Source: Avibacterium gallinarum
GTDB taxonomy: Bacteria > Pseudomonadota > Gammaproteobacteria > Enterobacterales > Pasteurellaceae
Assembly (NCBI RefSeq): GCF_002921135.1
Contig: NZ_PQVJ01000006.1
Span: forward strand, 62,001-126,000
Reading direction: 5' to 3'
Length of the DNA: 64,000 nucleotides
Shown: one piece after another, positions 7,243-18,523 of the stretch
Position numbering within the stretch: position 1 is the first letter of the stretch
Layout: every line of letters starts with the position of its first letter
The notes under the pieces: generated by a model
Databases searched by the model: none
Seen by the model: the letters and a program-made list of their open reading frames with translations, nothing else
Told to the model about the DNA's origin: nothing
Position numbers and translations under genes: made by a program

Positions 7243-8664
7243 CTAACCCAATAATTTCACCCCATATTCATAAACCTGCTGCAATAAGGCTAATTTTTCA
7301 GGATTGTTTTGATGTTCTTCCGCCAAGGTTTGTAATTCTTGCTCAAATTGCACTGCACTTTGTTCTAGTTTTCTGCGGCGGTATTTATCCCAACGTAACT
7401 GCTCTGCTCGGGTTAAAGTCTTGTAGAAATGGCGCGCGCGATAATGGAATAACAACGCATCAACACGTTTATCTTGGAAGGTTAAATTATGTTCGGCCAA
7501 TTTTTCAGGAGCTAAATCGCGTAAAATGGCCATATTATTTTTATCATTTGGACTGAAAAATCCACTATACAATTCAGTTTCCACATTATCGCTTGGCTCA
7601 AAGACGCGTTCATCAGTGAAAATCTGTAATACTTTTTCACGAATGTTGAGATCGGCACGCAATTTAGCAAGGTTTGCTAAGCAACGCTGGCGGTCAATGC
7701 CTAGGCGTTGTGCATTTTCTGGTAACAAGGTTTTGGCGGGGGCTAAGATTGGACATTTGTTGATATGCACTAATTTTAATGGAACAGGCAAAATGCCTTG
7801 TTCTTCCAATTCCGCTTTTTTGGTATATAAATTTTGGCGTAATTCTTCCGCACTTTTATTGAGTAGATCATCAATATTGCTATCTAAATCACACACAATA
7901 ACAGCATTTTTATTGGTTGGGTGCCAGGCTAAAGGGGCAATCCAAGTAGTGTTACCGCGATAATTCCCCAACATTCCTGAAACGTGCACCAATGGCGTCA
8001 TTTCTGCGGTGTTAATCATTGCTTCAAGGGATTTTTTATCGCGATGCTCAAAGAAAAACTGGAATAATCTTGGTTGTTTTTCCTTGATTAATTTCGCCAT
8101 TTCAATGGTTGCATACACATCAGCCATTGCATCGTGGGCATTGCTATGCTCTATTCCATTGGCTTTGGTTAAATTTTCTAAGCGGAAAGATGGCATTCCG
8201 TCATCATCATAAACCCAGTTTATGCCATCAGGCCGCAAAGCATAACAGGCACGCACTAAATCCAGTAAATCCCAGCGAGAATTGCCATTTTTCCAGCTAT
8301 ATTCGTAAGGATCGATAAAATTCCGATAAAAGGTATAACGGGTCATTTCATCATCATAACGGATATTATTAAAGCCCATTACACAAGTGTTTGGTTGAGA
8401 GAACTCTTGCAAAATCCGCGCAGCAAATTCAGGTTCAGGCAAACCTTGTTCATTGCATTGCTGTGGCGTGATGCCAGTTACCATCACTGCCGTTGGCGAG
8501 GGCAAGTAATCATTGGTTTGTTTGCAATAGAACATCACAGGCTCACCAATAATATTAAAATCCTTGTCTGTACGAATCCCGGCGAATTGCGCAGGACGAT
8601 CGGTGGCAGGATTTACCCCAAAACTTTCGTAATCGTAAACAAAAAAACTGAAATTATCTTGCAT
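7243..8664 (-). CDS. sbcB: Exodeoxyribonuclease I
   Basis: ExoI degrades single-stranded DNA 3' to 5' and acts in recombination, mismatch repair and replication clean-up. The 473-aa protein has the DEDDh active site: Asp11 and Glu13 in YDYESFG, Asp104 in IRYDDE, then His177 and Asp182 in SNAHDAMADV. Spacing matches E. coli ExoI with a constant offset of four. The SH3-like and C-terminal domains follow at full length. The start lies 4 bp after the upstream permease gene. It is the last gene of the muk cluster on the minus strand and points towards dif. Confidence 0.96.
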   Translation of the reverse strand: MQDNFSFFVYDYESFGVNPATDRPAQFAGIRTDKDFNIIGEPVMFYCKQTNDYLPSPTAVMVTGITPQQCNEQGLPEPEFAARILQEFSQPNTCVMGFNNIRYDDEMTRYTFYRNFIDPYEYSWKNGNSRWDLLDLVRACYALRPDGINWVYDDDGMPSFRLENLTKANGIEHSNAHDAMADVYATIEMAKLIKEKQPRLFQFFFEHRDKKSLEAMINTAEMTPLVHVSGMLGNYRGNTTWIAPLAWHPTNKNAVIVCDLDSNIDDLLNKSAEELRQNLYTKKAELEEQGILPVPLKLVHINKCPILAPAKTLLPENAQRLGIDRQRCLANLAKLRADLNIREKVLQIFTDERVFEPSDNVETELYSGFFSPNDKNNMAILRDLAPEKLAEHNLTFQDKRVDALLFHYRARHFYKTLTRAEQLRWDKYRRRKLEQSAVQFEQELQTLAEEHQNNPEKLALLQQVYEYGVKLLG

Positions 8665-8668
8665 TATC

Positions 8669-9541
8669 TTACCTTGTCAAAAAAGGTTCTAAATAAAATA
8701 GGCTAAGAATAGCAGAAATACCAAGCACCACGCCTACCCCATTAATTTTGCTTATTTTTTCTTTGAATACTATTGCACCCACAAGTGTGCCGAGACAAAT
8801 TACGCCAATATTCATTCCCGCAAAAACAAGGGTTGGATTTTGGCTGAAACTTTGATGAGCGCGAATATAAAATAGAATATTCATAAAATTTAGCCCACCG
8901 AGTACAATGCCAGCTAACAAACTCGCCCCATTCCACTGGGTTCGTTTAATCAATAAATACATAAACATCACGCACATTGCTAAGGCAAAGGCAATAAACA
9001 AGGTGGTTGGAAAGGCGCTGCCCATTTTGGCGGTCTGCTTGAATAAAATATCAATCACGCCATAACCAAACCATACAGCGAGCAAACTCAATCCACCTTT
9101 AACTGAAAGCCCTTGCTCGCGCGGTTTATTAATTAAACAAAATAGCGCTGAAAACGCCAAGATTAAGCTGATAATACGCGATTGACTGAGCTGTTCGCCA
9201 AATAATACAAACGCCGCCAAAATAGGCAAAAATAACGATAAACGCTGCGCTGCATCAGAACGCACTATACCTGCAAATTCAACGGCTTTTGACATAATGA
9301 TAAACACGCTAGGCAACAATAAGCCTAAACTCAGGAAAATCGCGCTATTTTCATTTTGTACGATAAAATCGGTAAAGCCCTGCCCTTGAAAGTTCGGCTG
9401 TAATAAAAAATAGCTGAGTAAAAGTGCGATAAGATAATTGAAGGCGATTGCTTGCTCGATCACGACGTTGAATCGGCGTGCGACTTTTAGCAGCACAGAT
9501 ACCGCAACGCTGCAAGCAATGGCGAGAAATAAATAGTGCAT
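8669..9541 (-). CDS. DMT/EamA-type multidrug or metabolite permease
   Basis: A 290-aa membrane protein with about nine to ten hydrophobic segments and the two-fold repeat plan of the drug/metabolite transporter superfamily. Typical loop motifs are SDAAQRLSLFLPILAAFVLFGE in the first half and GMNIGVICLGTLVGAIVFKEK in the second. The substrate cannot be told from sequence. It sits between mukB and sbcB with a 4-bp gap to sbcB. A USS-dyad terminator lies between it and mukB, so it and sbcB may also have their own transcript. Confidence 0.8.
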   Translation of the reverse strand: MHYLFLAIACSVAVSVLLKVARRFNVVIEQAIAFNYLIALLLSYFLLQPNFQGQGFTDFIVQNENSAIFLSLGLLLPSVFIIMSKAVEFAGIVRSDAAQRLSLFLPILAAFVLFGEQLSQSRIISLILAFSALFCLINKPREQGLSVKGGLSLLAVWFGYGVIDILFKQTAKMGSAFPTTLFIAFALAMCVMFMYLLIKRTQWNGASLLAGIVLGGLNFMNILFYIRAHQSFSQNPTLVFAGMNIGVICLGTLVGAIVFKEKISKINGVGVVLGISAILSLFYLEPFLTR

Positions 9542-9581
9542 TTTATTTCCTTGCGAGATTTAAAGTGAAAAGATAACGAGT

Positions 9582-9625
9582 AAAGTGCGGTGAAAAATTT
9601 TGTATTTTTGCACCGCACTTTTGTT
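9582..9625. terminator. USS-dyad terminator downstream of mukB
   Basis: AAAGTGCGGTG (9582-9592) and CACCGCACTTT (9611-9621) form an 11-bp stem made of two opposed uptake signals. On the minus strand the T-rich loop and TTTA follow. Confidence 0.75.
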
Positions 9626-9636
9626 TATTGCCTATT

Positions 9637-12600
9637 CTATTCCGTTGCGCCAAAACCGCGTAAGGCAGAAACTTGAACCATTTCTTGGTTACCGAAAATC
9701 TTACGCACCAGTTTATAGGTTGTCCCTTTCTCTGGGCTAATGTTTTCAGGCGCGGCAATTAATAATTGCATATCCAAGCGAGAGCAAAGTTCAAACAAGG
9801 TTGAAATGGATTTCGCATCTAAACGCGCGGCTTCATCAAGGAATAATAAGCGACAAGGCACAATGTCTTTACCACGAATACGGCGGCTTTCTTCTTCCCA
9901 GCTTTGTACCACCATTAACAAGATTGACATACCAGTACCAATGGCTTCACCTGTGGATAATGCACCACTTTCCGCACGCAACCAGCCGTCTGCGCCACGA
10001 TAGACTTCCACTTCCAAATCAAGGTAATTGCGGTAATCCAACAATTCTTCACCAATGGTTTGTGCCGTACGCTGCCCCATATCAATATGCGGATTTAAGC
10101 GCTGATACAATTTCGCAATGGCTTCGGAGAAGGTAATGCGGTTATCAGAGAATAAATCTTGATAATCATCTTGACGATCGGAAAGCGCGTCCAGCAACAT
10201 TGCGTGAGTATCACGAATATTCACCACTAAGCGCACCGATTTCACCTGACCAAAGGCAATGTTTTGTAGCCCTTGGTTCAGCATACGAATACGATTTTGC
10301 TCACGCTGAATAGTCTTACGCATAATGTTCGCCACACTTTCGGAGCTAATCGCCAATTTTTTCTCGCGATTGGTTAGTTCTGCAGTAAGGCGAGATAATT
10401 CGATTTCCATTTGTTCAATCGCATCAATTGGATCGTCCGTTTTGATAATGTCTTGACGGATACGCTCACGCAAATGCTGATAAACAGCAATAAAGAACCG
10501 CACTTTGTTTTCTGGTTTACGATTATCTTCTGATGAACGCAGGGCATCGCGCAGGTATTCATTGTCAGCCACGGCAGTACGCAACGCACCAAGGGCTTTA
10601 TCTGACATTGAACGCAATTCATCGGCAGAAAGATAAGCCAGTTCGCGGCGATTTAAGCGTTTTTCTACATCACTATTGCGTGATAAACGCAACACCACAC
10701 ACCAGCTAGCTTTCATCGCGACCACCAATTCACGCTGGGTTTTGTAATCACGCTCCGCTTTGCGAATACGGCGGTTCAGATTTTCACTTTCACTTTCGAT
10801 GAGCGTTAATTGTTTTTCTAAATAGCGGCGGCGGTTACGCACGGTTGAAAGCTGTTGCGAAAGCTCATCACGACGAGCTTGGGCGCGTTGCTCTGCCCCG
10901 TCATCTGCGCGTACACCAAGCTGACTGATTTCTTCAAGTAGCTCGTTTAGCACTTTATTTTTTTCTTCATAAGAACTGCGCAGTTCAATATAGACCTGAT
11001 TATATTGGGCAAAACGCACTTGTTTTTGGCGCACTTGTTCACGCTGTTGCTCACGCTGTTGTTGCACTTGCTCTAAACGGTTGCGCAGTTGCTCATTTAA
11101 TTCGGAGGTTTCCGATTGAACGCTTTCTTTGTAATCAAAATGTGCTTTACGCTGCGCTACGTCTGCCAAAGCAAACACACGCAACTGTACTTGTTTTTGC
11201 TGATTGACCGCTTGTTCGTATTCCGCTTTTAGGCGTTCGTAATTTTCAGGATCGCTTTGTAGAGTGTTGGCAATCGGTTCAAGCTGTGACAATGTCACGC
11301 CATATTGACGGATAAAATGCTCATCTTGCTCGGCTAAATCAAGCTGTTCGCGACATTCTTCAATTCGATCTAATAAACTTTCATCATCAATCACAGAAAG
11401 CTGCGGAATTAGTTTATTTAATAACTGTAATTTTTCCTTAGCACTGTCTAATTTAAGACGAATTTGTTGTTCTGTGGTGCTAAACTGCCCTAATTCACGC
11501 TCAATGTCCCCTTGTTCACGGCGAATTTCTGCCATCAATTCTTCAGGGTTTGGCTGGAATGCAAGGGCCAAGTGTAAACCAACAAATTGGCTGAAATGTT
11601 CGTGTAAACGTTGGCATTTTTGCACATCAAAGGCACATTCTGCATATTGTTCCGACACCTCATCACGTTCAATTTGCAAGGCTTCTAAATGTTTTTCCCG
11701 CGCGGCACGACCAAATAATGGGATTTCAGGGAATTTTGAATAACGTAATTCACGGTTCGACACCTGAACCACAACCCCTAGCTCAAGCTCTTGGGCTGAC
11801 AATACGCTGTCATCAAAAGAACTTGGATCACCTTCGATAAGGTATAAATCATCAGGGCAATCTTCAAGCTGGGCTAATTGTGCTTTCACCGCCTCTAAAT
11901 CGCGCACCACAATGGCGTGGCGAGCTGGGCCATATAGCGCAGAGAAATAAGGCGCATCTTCAATCGGCACGTCATCATAAAGTTCAGAAAGCAACACGCC
12001 CCCAAAGCGTTCTGCTAACACATTTAGACGCGGATCTTCAGAACCATCTGGCTGACTTAAACGGGAAATTTGCTCATCAAGTTGCTGACGTTTTTGCTCT
12101 AACTGATCGCGTTTAATGGTTAATTCACGTTCTTTTACCAACAGTGATTGCATAAAATTCATCACATCTTGGCTGTCGCTAAACTGGCTATGGCTTTGTT
12201 CTTGCAAGCGCTCAAGTGCAGACTGGGCAGTGAGCCACGCTGGGGCTTTATTGGCATTTTCATTGTAACGCGCGTTCAACTGTTCACGTTTTTGACGCAA
12301 GGTTGAGCGCTGTTCCACCTGCTCTGCCAATTCGTCATTTAGCTCATCAACAAGGCTTTCTTGCTCGGCGTAATATTCTTCAATTTCATCGGCGGTTTCG
12401 AGTCCTAATTCTGCACGCTGATTAAATTCTTTCAATAAACGCACCGCACTTTGTTGTTGCTGATAACGCTGTTCTAATTCGTGTAATTTGGCGCGAAGTT
12501 GTGGCGTTTGTTGCGCTTGCACTTTTTGGCTTGGATATTCACTCAACAAGGCTTTTGCACTTTCCCACGCGGCCGAACGCGGCATTTCCCCTGCAATTTG

Positions 12601-14184
12601 GCAAACGAGCTGATAGGCTTTATCAAACTGCGATTTCGCCATTTCGGAAATCGACATTTTTTGCTCTAAATCCAGCACTTTATTGGTGAGATCTTCGGCT
12701 TGCGCGGCAAATTCAGCGTGATAATCTTCTACATTTTTGGTGGACAGATCAGCCAATCCACAAAGGGTTTTGGCTTTTTCAAGCGCTTGAATAGCTTGTT
12801 GATATTGCAACGCACGAGTTTGTTGCGCATCAAGGGCTTGTTGATAATCGGCTAATTGACCACGCAGTTGATCCACTTCTTGCTCATACTGTTCTAATTG
12901 TGCTTGGCTTTCTTCGTGCTGTTCAGAGGCTTCTTCTACGGCAAACTTTTGCTCTTCTAACTTTTCCCGTAAACCTTCTACATCATCTTGATAACGTGAG
13001 ATTTTTTCTTGATGGCGTAAGGCATTCAGCACTAAATTCAGATGATCAACGGCACTTTGATGATCCACTTCAAGGGTTTGTTCGCTTTCGTTGAGTTCCG
13101 CCAATTCACGGCTAAAATCCACCAAACGATGTTGCGATAAATCGCGTTCCGATTTGGCTAAATACCATTCTTTACGGTGCGCTAAAGCATTTTCCACATT
13201 GCCACGGCGTTCGTTGGCATTACGCATATAATCTGATGCCACATAATTGGTGGTTTCGGTAATTAAATGCTTGAATAAATCACGATCTGATTGCGTTACC
13301 TTAATCGCCTCAAGGGTCATACGGTTTTCGCGCAAGGCACTTTCCATATCCTGGAAAGCCTTACGCACCCCTAAATTTTCTGGTAATAAATAATCTCGCA
13401 AAGATCGGGTAATAGCACTGGAAATCCCACCGTAAAGTGAGGCTTCGATTAATTTATAAAACTTGCTGCGATCAGAAGACGAACGCAGACGCTTAGGAAT
13501 AATACCTAAATCAAACATCATTCCGTGATAATCGGTGATTGAGTGATATTGCTTAAATTGCGCGCCAAGTGTTTCGATTTTCTCTTTTAATTCGTTTAAG
13601 GTCAGCACACGGGCTTGACGCTCACTTACCACTTCAGTTAGGACACTAATTGGCGCTAAAGATAAAGGAAGGCCTTGAATAGAAAAGGTTTTTATATCCA
13701 CTTTTTTATCACGCCCTGCCACTTGTTGCAGACGTGCCCCCACTAAAACACGTTGATGACGAGAATTCACCGCATCTAACACGGCATAACAAACACCCGG
13801 TTTGAGTTTACCGTGCAAACCTTTATCTCGTGAACCTGTGGTCGCCCCTGCTTCTGTGGTGTTACGGAAATGCAATAGGGTTAAATCAGGAATTAACGCG
13901 GTAACAAAGCCGGCCATTGTGGTGGATTTCCCTGCCCCATTTCCCCCTGATAAGGTGGTGACTAATTCATCTAAATCAAAAGTGCGGGCAAAAAAACCGT
14001 TCCAGTTGATCAGTGTGAGCGAGCGGAATTTTCCACGTTCTACATTTTGCCCAACAGGCGCGGCCGTATCTTGCGATTGCACTGATACGGTTTCCATAAT
14101 ATCTAATTCTTCAGTTTGATGATTTTCCATTGCTTCGCTTTCAAGGGTTAAATTATCGCTTTCTAATTCAAATTCTTTGGTCAT
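9637..14184 (-). CDS. mukB: Chromosome partition protein MukB
   Basis: MukB is the SMC-like ATPase of the MukBEF condensin. The 1515-aa protein has a head with Walker [10 protein letters not shown] (Lys86), a long coiled coil and hinge, and a C-terminal head half with [14 protein letters not shown] and Walker [13 protein letters not shown]. The head begins with [17 protein letters not shown] at residue 49. E. coli MukB starts almost there, so this protein carries about 47 extra, acidic N-terminal residues. The start codon overlaps the mukE stop (TAATG), which supports the long form. Last of mukF-mukE-mukB. Confidence 0.97.
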   Translation of the reverse strand: MTKEFELESDNLTLESEAMENHQTEELDIMETVSVQSQDTAAPVGQNVERGKFRSLTLINWNGFFARTFDLDELVTTLSGGNGAGKSTTMAGFVTALIPDLTLLHFRNTTEAGATTGSRDKGLHGKLKPGVCYAVLDAVNSRHQRVLVGARLQQVAGRDKKVDIKTFSIQGLPLSLAPISVLTEVVSERQARVLTLNELKEKIETLGAQFKQYHSITDYHGMMFDLGIIPKRLRSSSDRSKFYKLIEASLYGGISSAITRSLRDYLLPENLGVRKAFQDMESALRENRMTLEAIKVTQSDRDLFKHLITETTNYVASDYMRNANERRGNVENALAHRKEWYLAKSERDLSQHRLVDFSRELAELNESEQTLEVDHQSAVDHLNLVLNALRHQEKISRYQDDVEGLREKLEEQKFAVEEASEQHEESQAQLEQYEQEVDQLRGQLADYQQALDAQQTRALQYQQAIQALEKAKTLCGLADLSTKNVEDYHAEFAAQAEDLTNKVLDLEQKMSISEMAKSQFDKAYQLVCQIAGEMPRSAAWESAKALLSEYPSQKVQAQQTPQLRAKLHELEQRYQQQQSAVRLLKEFNQRAELGLETADEIEEYYAEQESLVDELNDELAEQVEQRSTLRQKREQLNARYNENANKAPAWLTAQSALERLQEQSHSQFSDSQDVMNFMQSLLVKERELTIKRDQLEQKRQQLDEQISRLSQPDGSEDPRLNVLAERFGGVLLSELYDDVPIEDAPYFSALYGPARHAIVVRDLEAVKAQLAQLEDCPDDLYLIEGDPSSFDDSVLSAQELELGVVVQVSNRELRYSKFPEIPLFGRAAREKHLEALQIERDEVSEQYAECAFDVQKCQRLHEHFSQFVGLHLALAFQPNPEELMAEIRREQGDIERELGQFSTTEQQIRLKLDSAKEKLQLLNKLIPQLSVIDDESLLDRIEECREQLDLAEQDEHFIRQYGVTLSQLEPIANTLQSDPENYERLKAEYEQAVNQQKQVQLRVFALADVAQRKAHFDYKESVQSETSELNEQLRNRLEQVQQQREQQREQVRQKQVRFAQYNQVYIELRSSYEEKNKVLNELLEEISQLGVRADDGAEQRAQARRDELSQQLSTVRNRRRYLEKQLTLIESESENLNRRIRKAERDYKTQRELVVAMKASWCVVLRLSRNSDVEKRLNRRELAYLSADELRSMSDKALGALRTAVADNEYLRDALRSSEDNRKPENKVRFFIAVYQHLRERIRQDIIKTDDPIDAIEQMEIELSRLTAELTNREKKLAISSESVANIMRKTIQREQNRIRMLNQGLQNIAFGQVKSVRLVVNIRDTHAMLLDALSDRQDDYQDLFSDNRITFSEAIAKLYQRLNPHIDMGQRTAQTIGEELLDYRNYLDLEVEVYRGADGWLRAESGALSTGEAIGTGMSILLMVVQSWEEESRRIRGKDIVPCRLLFLDEAARLDAKSISTLFELCSRLDMQLLIAAPENISPEKGTTYKLVRKIFGNQEMVQVSALRGFGATE

Positions 14185-14900
14185 TATTCTTCCCCTTCTT
14201 CATCAAATTCTTCAATTTCTTCGCCATTTTGCACCGCACTTTTCTCATCTTGTAAGGATTGTGGTGTTGCGGCTTCCCCATCACGGATCAAGCGTAATTG
14301 CGCTTCCATTGGATCATCACCAGCACGCACTTCTGCACCAAAACGGAATACCGCTTCTGAAATCACAAATTTTCCACTATGCTGATCGCCAACGGTTGAA
14401 ATCATTCCTAAACGGCGTAAGCGATTTAACGCAGCGCGGACTTTTTCTGCTAGTTTTTGTTTATCTAAATCTGACCCTGAAGAACGCTGATTCACCACTT
14501 TTAACAGCTTGCTTTCATCGGCCAAATTGAGCAATTCATCATACACTTCTTGTGTGCTGAAAATGCCTTGTTGAGCAAGGCGCTCTGGGCTTAAATACAA
14601 ATAACACAGCACTTTACCAACCAACATTTCTAATTCAGAAAGCACCGAACGCGCAATCAGCGTGGTAGCTTTGGGACGCAAATAGAAAAAGCCTTCTGGC
14701 GCACGAATTAATTCCACATTATAACGGCGATAAAATTGGTCTAGTTCGTTTTGAAAATCCATCAAAAAGGCGTGATTATCCAATTGCTCTAAACTAATGT
14801 GTCGCCCTGCACGCAATTGGCTATCCACCGCAGGAAAAAGGGGATTTGCAATGGCCTGCGCTTGTTTTACGGAAAGTATCTCTTGTAGCTGCTCTGTCAT
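14184..14900 (-). CDS. mukE: Chromosome partition protein MukE
   Basis: MukE is the winged-helix accessory subunit that binds MukF dimers and DNA in MukBEF. The 238-aa protein has [22 protein letters not shown] near the start and [36 protein letters not shown] in the middle. The acidic tail encodes KSAVQN from a USS read in frame, then ends EEFDEEGEE. It starts 18 bp after mukF and ends in a TAATG overlap with mukB, so the three are one operon. Confidence 0.96.
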   Translation of the reverse strand: MTEQLQEILSVKQAQAIANPLFPAVDSQLRAGRHISLEQLDNHAFLMDFQNELDQFYRRYNVELIRAPEGFFYLRPKATTLIARSVLSELEMLVGKVLCYLYLSPERLAQQGIFSTQEVYDELLNLADESKLLKVVNQRSSGSDLDKQKLAEKVRAALNRLRRLGMISTVGDQHSGKFVISEAVFRFGAEVRAGDDPMEAQLRLIRDGEAATPQSLQDEKSAVQNGEEIEEFDEEGEE

Positions 14901-14918
14901 AGTTTGGTTCTCTAAAAA

Positions 14919-16244
14919 TTAGTTATATTCATCAATGATATTGGCTTGTACTTCAGCGCCCTGTTCGTTAATTTTTTGCCATTGCGGATAAGCACCGGTT
15001 AAATCACCACTTGCCATACCTAAGCGCATTGCCTGATCGACAATAATTCGTGCCACATCAAAATGACGTGAAACTGGGTAATTTTCCAACTGCTCTTTCA
15101 GCACTAAACTTAAATCAATCGGACGGTTATGCTCACGGTAGGCAATTAACAAGCTTTGCATATGTTCTACAATTTGATCGTGTAAATCCGCCAAACTTTC
15201 GTATTGTAATTCTTCTGGCAGTTCCCCGAGCGCATCTTCTTCACGCAGCACCAGTTCTTCATCACGCAAATCCACTAAACGCTCAGCCTGCGCTGTCCAT
15301 AAATACCAAGGATTTTCAAAATATTGTTGAATAGACTGACGTAAACGCTGTGAAAAGACGCGATTTTTGTCCATATCAATCGCGGTACGAATAAATTTAT
15401 GCACGTGGCGGTCATAGCCAATCCATAAGTCAATAGACTGTTGTCCCCAGCTGATAATGCGGTCTAATTTTGCTTGCAAATCAATGATAAGCTGATCGAT
15501 AAAATAAAGATTTTCCTGACCGATCACACAATCTTGAATACGCAATAATTGCGCTTGCAGTTTATCCCCCGCGGAATTGAGCGTATCTTGCAATTCACGC
15601 AGATTGCTTGAGGTTTCATCTAACAAACGCTCACAGCTTGAAATAGCGGCTTGCCAATCTTTGGTTAATAGCTCTGCGATTTCATCTTTAATGCTTTGCT
15701 GATTTTCGTCCATCACACGTTGGGAAAAATCAATGCTATCGAAAATCTCCGCCACAGAATATTTTAATGGCGCAAACACATTACGCCGCCAATGATGCTC
15801 ATCGCCCCCTTCTTCCGCCGCTTCAGAAGCGCGTTGAATTTCATCTGCCACAATTGAAAGCTGAACAGAAAGGCGTAAGGCAGAAAATTCACGTTGGCGA
15901 ATGTAATAATCCGACACCCCAACGCCCAACGGCGTTAAACGATAAATCGCCAAGCCCTCGGTAAATTCACTACTAAAACGATTGAGAAAGCGCTGTTTTA
16001 CCAATTCATTAATCGCATTATTGGCGCGGGTGGCAATATTATCGGGAGATTGCTCAAAGGCAGATGCCGTATGGCGGAAAATATCCACTAAATCGGTTTC
16101 CAGCATTTCACCGTCTAAGCGCTCATTATTATAAATGGCAATGGCCAATAAAAATGCCAAACGATCGGTCGGCAAATTCAGCGAAAACTCTCGCTCTCTC
16201 GCCCAAGAAACCAATTCAGGGATTGTTTGTGATGTTTCAAGCAT
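14919..16244 (-). CDS. mukF: Chromosome partition protein MukF (kleisin)
   Basis: MukF is the dimeric kleisin of MukBEF. The 441-aa length equals that of E. coli MukF. It begins with the N-terminal winged-helix dimerisation region ([30 protein letters not shown]). A helical middle with [38 protein letters not shown] follows. The C-terminal domain contacts the MukB head. It is first in the operon. A consensus TATAAT on the minus strand lies about 50 bp upstream. Confidence 0.96.
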   Translation of the reverse strand: MLETSQTIPELVSWAREREFSLNLPTDRLAFLLAIAIYNNERLDGEMLETDLVDIFRHTASAFEQSPDNIATRANNAINELVKQRFLNRFSSEFTEGLAIYRLTPLGVGVSDYYIRQREFSALRLSVQLSIVADEIQRASEAAEEGGDEHHWRRNVFAPLKYSVAEIFDSIDFSQRVMDENQQSIKDEIAELLTKDWQAAISSCERLLDETSSNLRELQDTLNSAGDKLQAQLLRIQDCVIGQENLYFIDQLIIDLQAKLDRIISWGQQSIDLWIGYDRHVHKFIRTAIDMDKNRVFSQRLRQSIQQYFENPWYLWTAQAERLVDLRDEELVLREEDALGELPEELQYESLADLHDQIVEHMQSLLIAYREHNRPIDLSLVLKEQLENYPVSRHFDVARIIVDQAMRLGMASGDLTGAYPQWQKINEQGAEVQANIIDEYN

Positions 16245-16290
16245 TGTGTATTCTCACAAGCAAATAAAAATTAGACAAAAATTGTAGTTG

Positions 16291-16296
16291 ATTATA
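16291..16296 (-). promoter_or_regulatory. Candidate -10 of the mukFEB promoter
   Basis: TATAAT on the minus strand, 47 bp before mukF. No convincing -35 at 16-18 bp. An imperfect dyad GATC-TTGTA-GATC (16311-16323) lies just upstream and could be an operator. Confidence 0.35.
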
Positions 16297-16419
16297 CAGG
16301 AATTTTTACGGATCTTGTAGATCGTTTTTTTACCAAAAATGTTTACAAAAACTTGTTATTTAGCAAAGTGTATTTACAATAAACCACCCAAAAGAAAAAT
16401 TTTCGAAATATTGAAAAAT

Positions 16420-16737
16420 ATGAAAACAGAGAAAAACACACCGCTGATTAGTGCTGAAGGCGAAGCCCGAGAATTACAGCAAAGCGATTTTACACAAATG
16501 AAATCATTACAAGAAACAATGCCTGATGATTTTGTCAATATGGTGCTTGCACATCAAGCGGAAATGGAAAAGCAAGGACATATAAAACCGAAAGTAAGGG
16601 GCAAACAAAAAACGCCAACCAAACAAATTATCACTATTCGCTTATCACCTGAAGTGATTGAGGCCTTTAAAGCCACAGGGAAAGGTTGGCAATCGCGTAT
16701 TAATGAAGTGCTTCTCCAGCATATTCATTCCGTATAA
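16420..16737 (+). CDS. BrnA-like antitoxin (DUF4415 type), no BrnT partner seen
   Basis: The C-terminus TIRLSPEVIEAFKATGKGWQSRINEVLLQHI matches the BrnA/DUF4415 ribbon-helix-helix family, where RLxPEVLxxFRxxGxGWQxRIN is the hallmark. Starting at 16420 the protein is 105 aa; an upstream in-frame ATG at 16339 would give 132 aa, but those residues look non-coding. Ribosome-site complementarity is weak. BrnA normally represses its own brnTA operon and neutralises the RNase BrnT encoded just upstream. The 175 bp between mukF and this gene cannot hold a BrnT gene of about 90 codons. It may act on an unlinked toxin or be a leftover regulator. Confidence 0.72.
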   Translation: MKTEKNTPLISAEGEARELQQSDFTQMKSLQETMPDDFVNMVLAHQAEMEKQGHIKPKVRGKQKTPTKQIITIRLSPEVIEAFKATGKGWQSRINEVLLQHIHSV

Positions 16738-16744
16738 TCAGCAA

Positions 16745-16768
16745 TGACCGCATAATAAAGTGCGGTCA
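16745..16768 (+). terminator. Possible terminator with embedded USS
   Basis: TGACCGCA / TGCGGTCA, an 8-bp stem in which the right arm is part of AAGTGCGGT. The T-run is delayed, so this is tentative. Confidence 0.4.
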
Positions 16769-16820
16769 AAAATTTTCATCTTTTTAGCTACCTAAAAAGA
16801 CCTAATCCTGCACATTCCTA

Positions 16821-16849
16821 TTGGAAAAAATTCCATTACCCCTTACTAT
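16821..16849 (+). promoter_or_regulatory. Candidate promoter of ttcA
   Basis: TTGGAA, 17-bp spacer, TACTAT, ending about 40 bp before the ttcA start. Confidence 0.4.
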
Positions 16850-16890
16850 ACGCAAGTTTTTTAAATTGATATAACCGAATAATAAACCCA

Positions 16891-17841
16891 ATGAGCGAAA
16901 ATTTAACTTCTCAAAACGAAAAAACAAAGAAACAAATCTATAATTTCAATAAGTTACAAAAACGCCTACGCCGTAATGTGGGCGCAGCTATTGCCGATTT
17001 TAATATGATTGAAGATGGTGATAAGGTGATGGTGTGTTTATCTGGCGGTAAAGACAGCTACACGTTGTTGGATATTTTGCTTAATTTACGCCTTAATGCC
17101 CCGATTCATTTTGATATTGTGGCGGTAAATTTAGATCAAAAACAACCGGGGTTTCCCGAACACGTCTTACCTGAATATTTAGAGAGCATTGGCGTGGATT
17201 ACAAAATCGTGGAAGAAAATACCTACGGCATTGTGAAAGAAAAAATTCCTGAGGGCAAAACCACCTGTTCCCTTTGTTCTCGTTTAAGACGTGGGATTTT
17301 ATACCGCACAGCCACAGAACTTGGCGCAACCAAAATCGCCCTTGGTCATCATCGTGATGATATGTTGGAAACCTTATTTTTAAATATGTTCTACGGTGGC
17401 AAGCTGAAATCAATGCCACCAAAACTGATCAGTGATGACGGCAAGCAAATTGTGATTCGTCCGTTGGCTTATTGCAAAGAAAAGGACATTGAAAAATATT
17501 CCATCGCCAAACAATTCCCGATTATTCCTTGTAATCTATGCGGTTCGCAACCTAACTTGCAACGCCAAGTAGTAAAAGAAATGTTGCAAACTTGGGATCG
17601 CCAATATCCGGGGCGCATCGAAACAATGTTCAGCGCAATGCAAAATATTGTGCCTTCGCACCTATGCGATAAAAATTTGTTTAATTTCAAAGATATTCAA
17701 CGTGGACAAAACCTAGACGGCGTGGAAGGGGATATTGCTTTTGATAAACAAGATCTGCCTACTACCCCATTATTCCAAGATGAAGATGAGCAAACGGATT
17801 TCAGCCAAAATGAAATGATTACGTTCAAGGAAGTGAGTTAA
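16891..17841 (+). CDS. ttcA: tRNA 2-thiocytidine(32) synthetase TtcA
   Basis: TtcA is an ATP-dependent, iron-sulfur enzyme that thiolates C32 of some tRNAs. The 316-aa protein has the PP-loop SGGKDS at 51-56. Two cysteine pairs follow, Cys126/Cys129 (TTCSLCSR) and Cys214/Cys217 (IPCNLCGSQ), which bind the cluster. LGHHRDD is also conserved. The C-terminal acidic tail is not conserved in the family. There is little Shine-Dalgarno complementarity before the ATG. It is convergent with nlpC across a USS terminator. Confidence 0.95.
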   Translation: MSENLTSQNEKTKKQIYNFNKLQKRLRRNVGAAIADFNMIEDGDKVMVCLSGGKDSYTLLDILLNLRLNAPIHFDIVAVNLDQKQPGFPEHVLPEYLESIGVDYKIVEENTYGIVKEKIPEGKTTCSLCSRLRRGILYRTATELGATKIALGHHRDDMLETLFLNMFYGGKLKSMPPKLISDDGKQIVIRPLAYCKEKDIEKYSIAKQFPIIPCNLCGSQPNLQRQVVKEMLQTWDRQYPGRIETMFSAMQNIVPSHLCDKNLFNFKDIQRGQNLDGVEGDIAFDKQDLPTTPLFQDEDEQTDFSQNEMITFKEVS

Positions 17842-17871
17842 ACAAAGGCCGAATAAAAGAAGAGCAAAAAT

Positions 17872-17911
17872 AAAGTGCGGTGAAAAAATCAAAAATTTTC
17901 CACCGCACTTT
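17872..17911. terminator. Bidirectional USS-dyad terminator between ttcA and nlpC
   Basis: AAAGTGCGGTG (17872-17882) and CACCGCACTTT (17901-17911), with T-runs on both strands. It serves two convergent genes. Confidence 0.8.
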
Positions 17912-17940
17912 TTATTTCTGTATTTTCTATCAATTAGGTT

Positions 17941-18447
17941 TTACATTCTACGCGCTTGCCAATAGGTACGCGTCCAGTAAGGGCTGTTGAGTGAAGAATA
18001 AATCACGCCGCCTTTGGTTGAAGCGTGTAGGAATTGGCCGTCTTTCACATAAATCCCAACGTGGTAGCCATTTGGCCCGCGTCCTGTTTTGAAGAAAACT
18101 AAATCCCCTGTCTGAATATCTTCTTTGGCTACTCTTTTCCCATATTTCACTTGTTCTTTTGTAGTTCGTGGTAAGTGAATATTGAAACGATCACGGAAGG
18201 TAGTTTGTACAAAAGCAGAACAATCAATACCGCGGCGACTTTGCCCGCCTAAACGATAGGGGGTGCCAGCCCATTCGCGCTGATGTTCTGACAACATTGC
18301 AATTGCCATAATAGGGTCATTTAACTGGCTCTGATAATTATTGTGTTTGAAGGACTTATATTTAACGGAAGATATCTCCCTCGAGCTCGAACACGCAACA
18401 CTCAGTAATACGGCACTCCCAATAAGCAAGGTTTTAACTAAATTCAT
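17941..18447 (-). CDS. nlpC: NlpC/P60 family lipoprotein (probable peptidoglycan endopeptidase)
   Basis: The N-terminus MNLVKTLLIGSAVLLSVACS is a lipoprotein signal with lipobox LSVAC and lipidated Cys19. The NlpC/P60 domain has the catalytic set Cys76 (GIDCSAF), His129 (YHVGIY) and His141 (FLHAST). Such enzymes cleave murein peptide cross-bridges at the cell envelope. The 168-aa length is usual. The gene follows ihfA on the minus strand, as in Haemophilus. Which of NlpC or MepS it matches better I cannot tell; the position favours nlpC. Confidence 0.88.
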   Translation of the reverse strand: MNLVKTLLIGSAVLLSVACSSSREISSVKYKSFKHNNYQSQLNDPIMAIAMLSEHQREWAGTPYRLGGQSRRGIDCSAFVQTTFRDRFNIHLPRTTKEQVKYGKRVAKEDIQTGDLVFFKTGRGPNGYHVGIYVKDGQFLHASTKGGVIYSSLNSPYWTRTYWQARRM

Positions 18448-18473
18448 TGTAAACTCTAAAAATAAAAAGAATA

Positions 18474-18512
18474 AAAAACTATCCGCACATTTTTAATGTG
18501 CAGATAGTTTTA
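18474..18512 (-). terminator. Terminator downstream of ihfA
   Basis: AAACTATC-c-GCACATT pairs with AATGTGC-a-GATAGTTT, with a T-run on the minus strand. It closes the pheST-ihfA operon. Confidence 0.8.
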
Positions 18513-18523
18513 ATGGAAAATAT

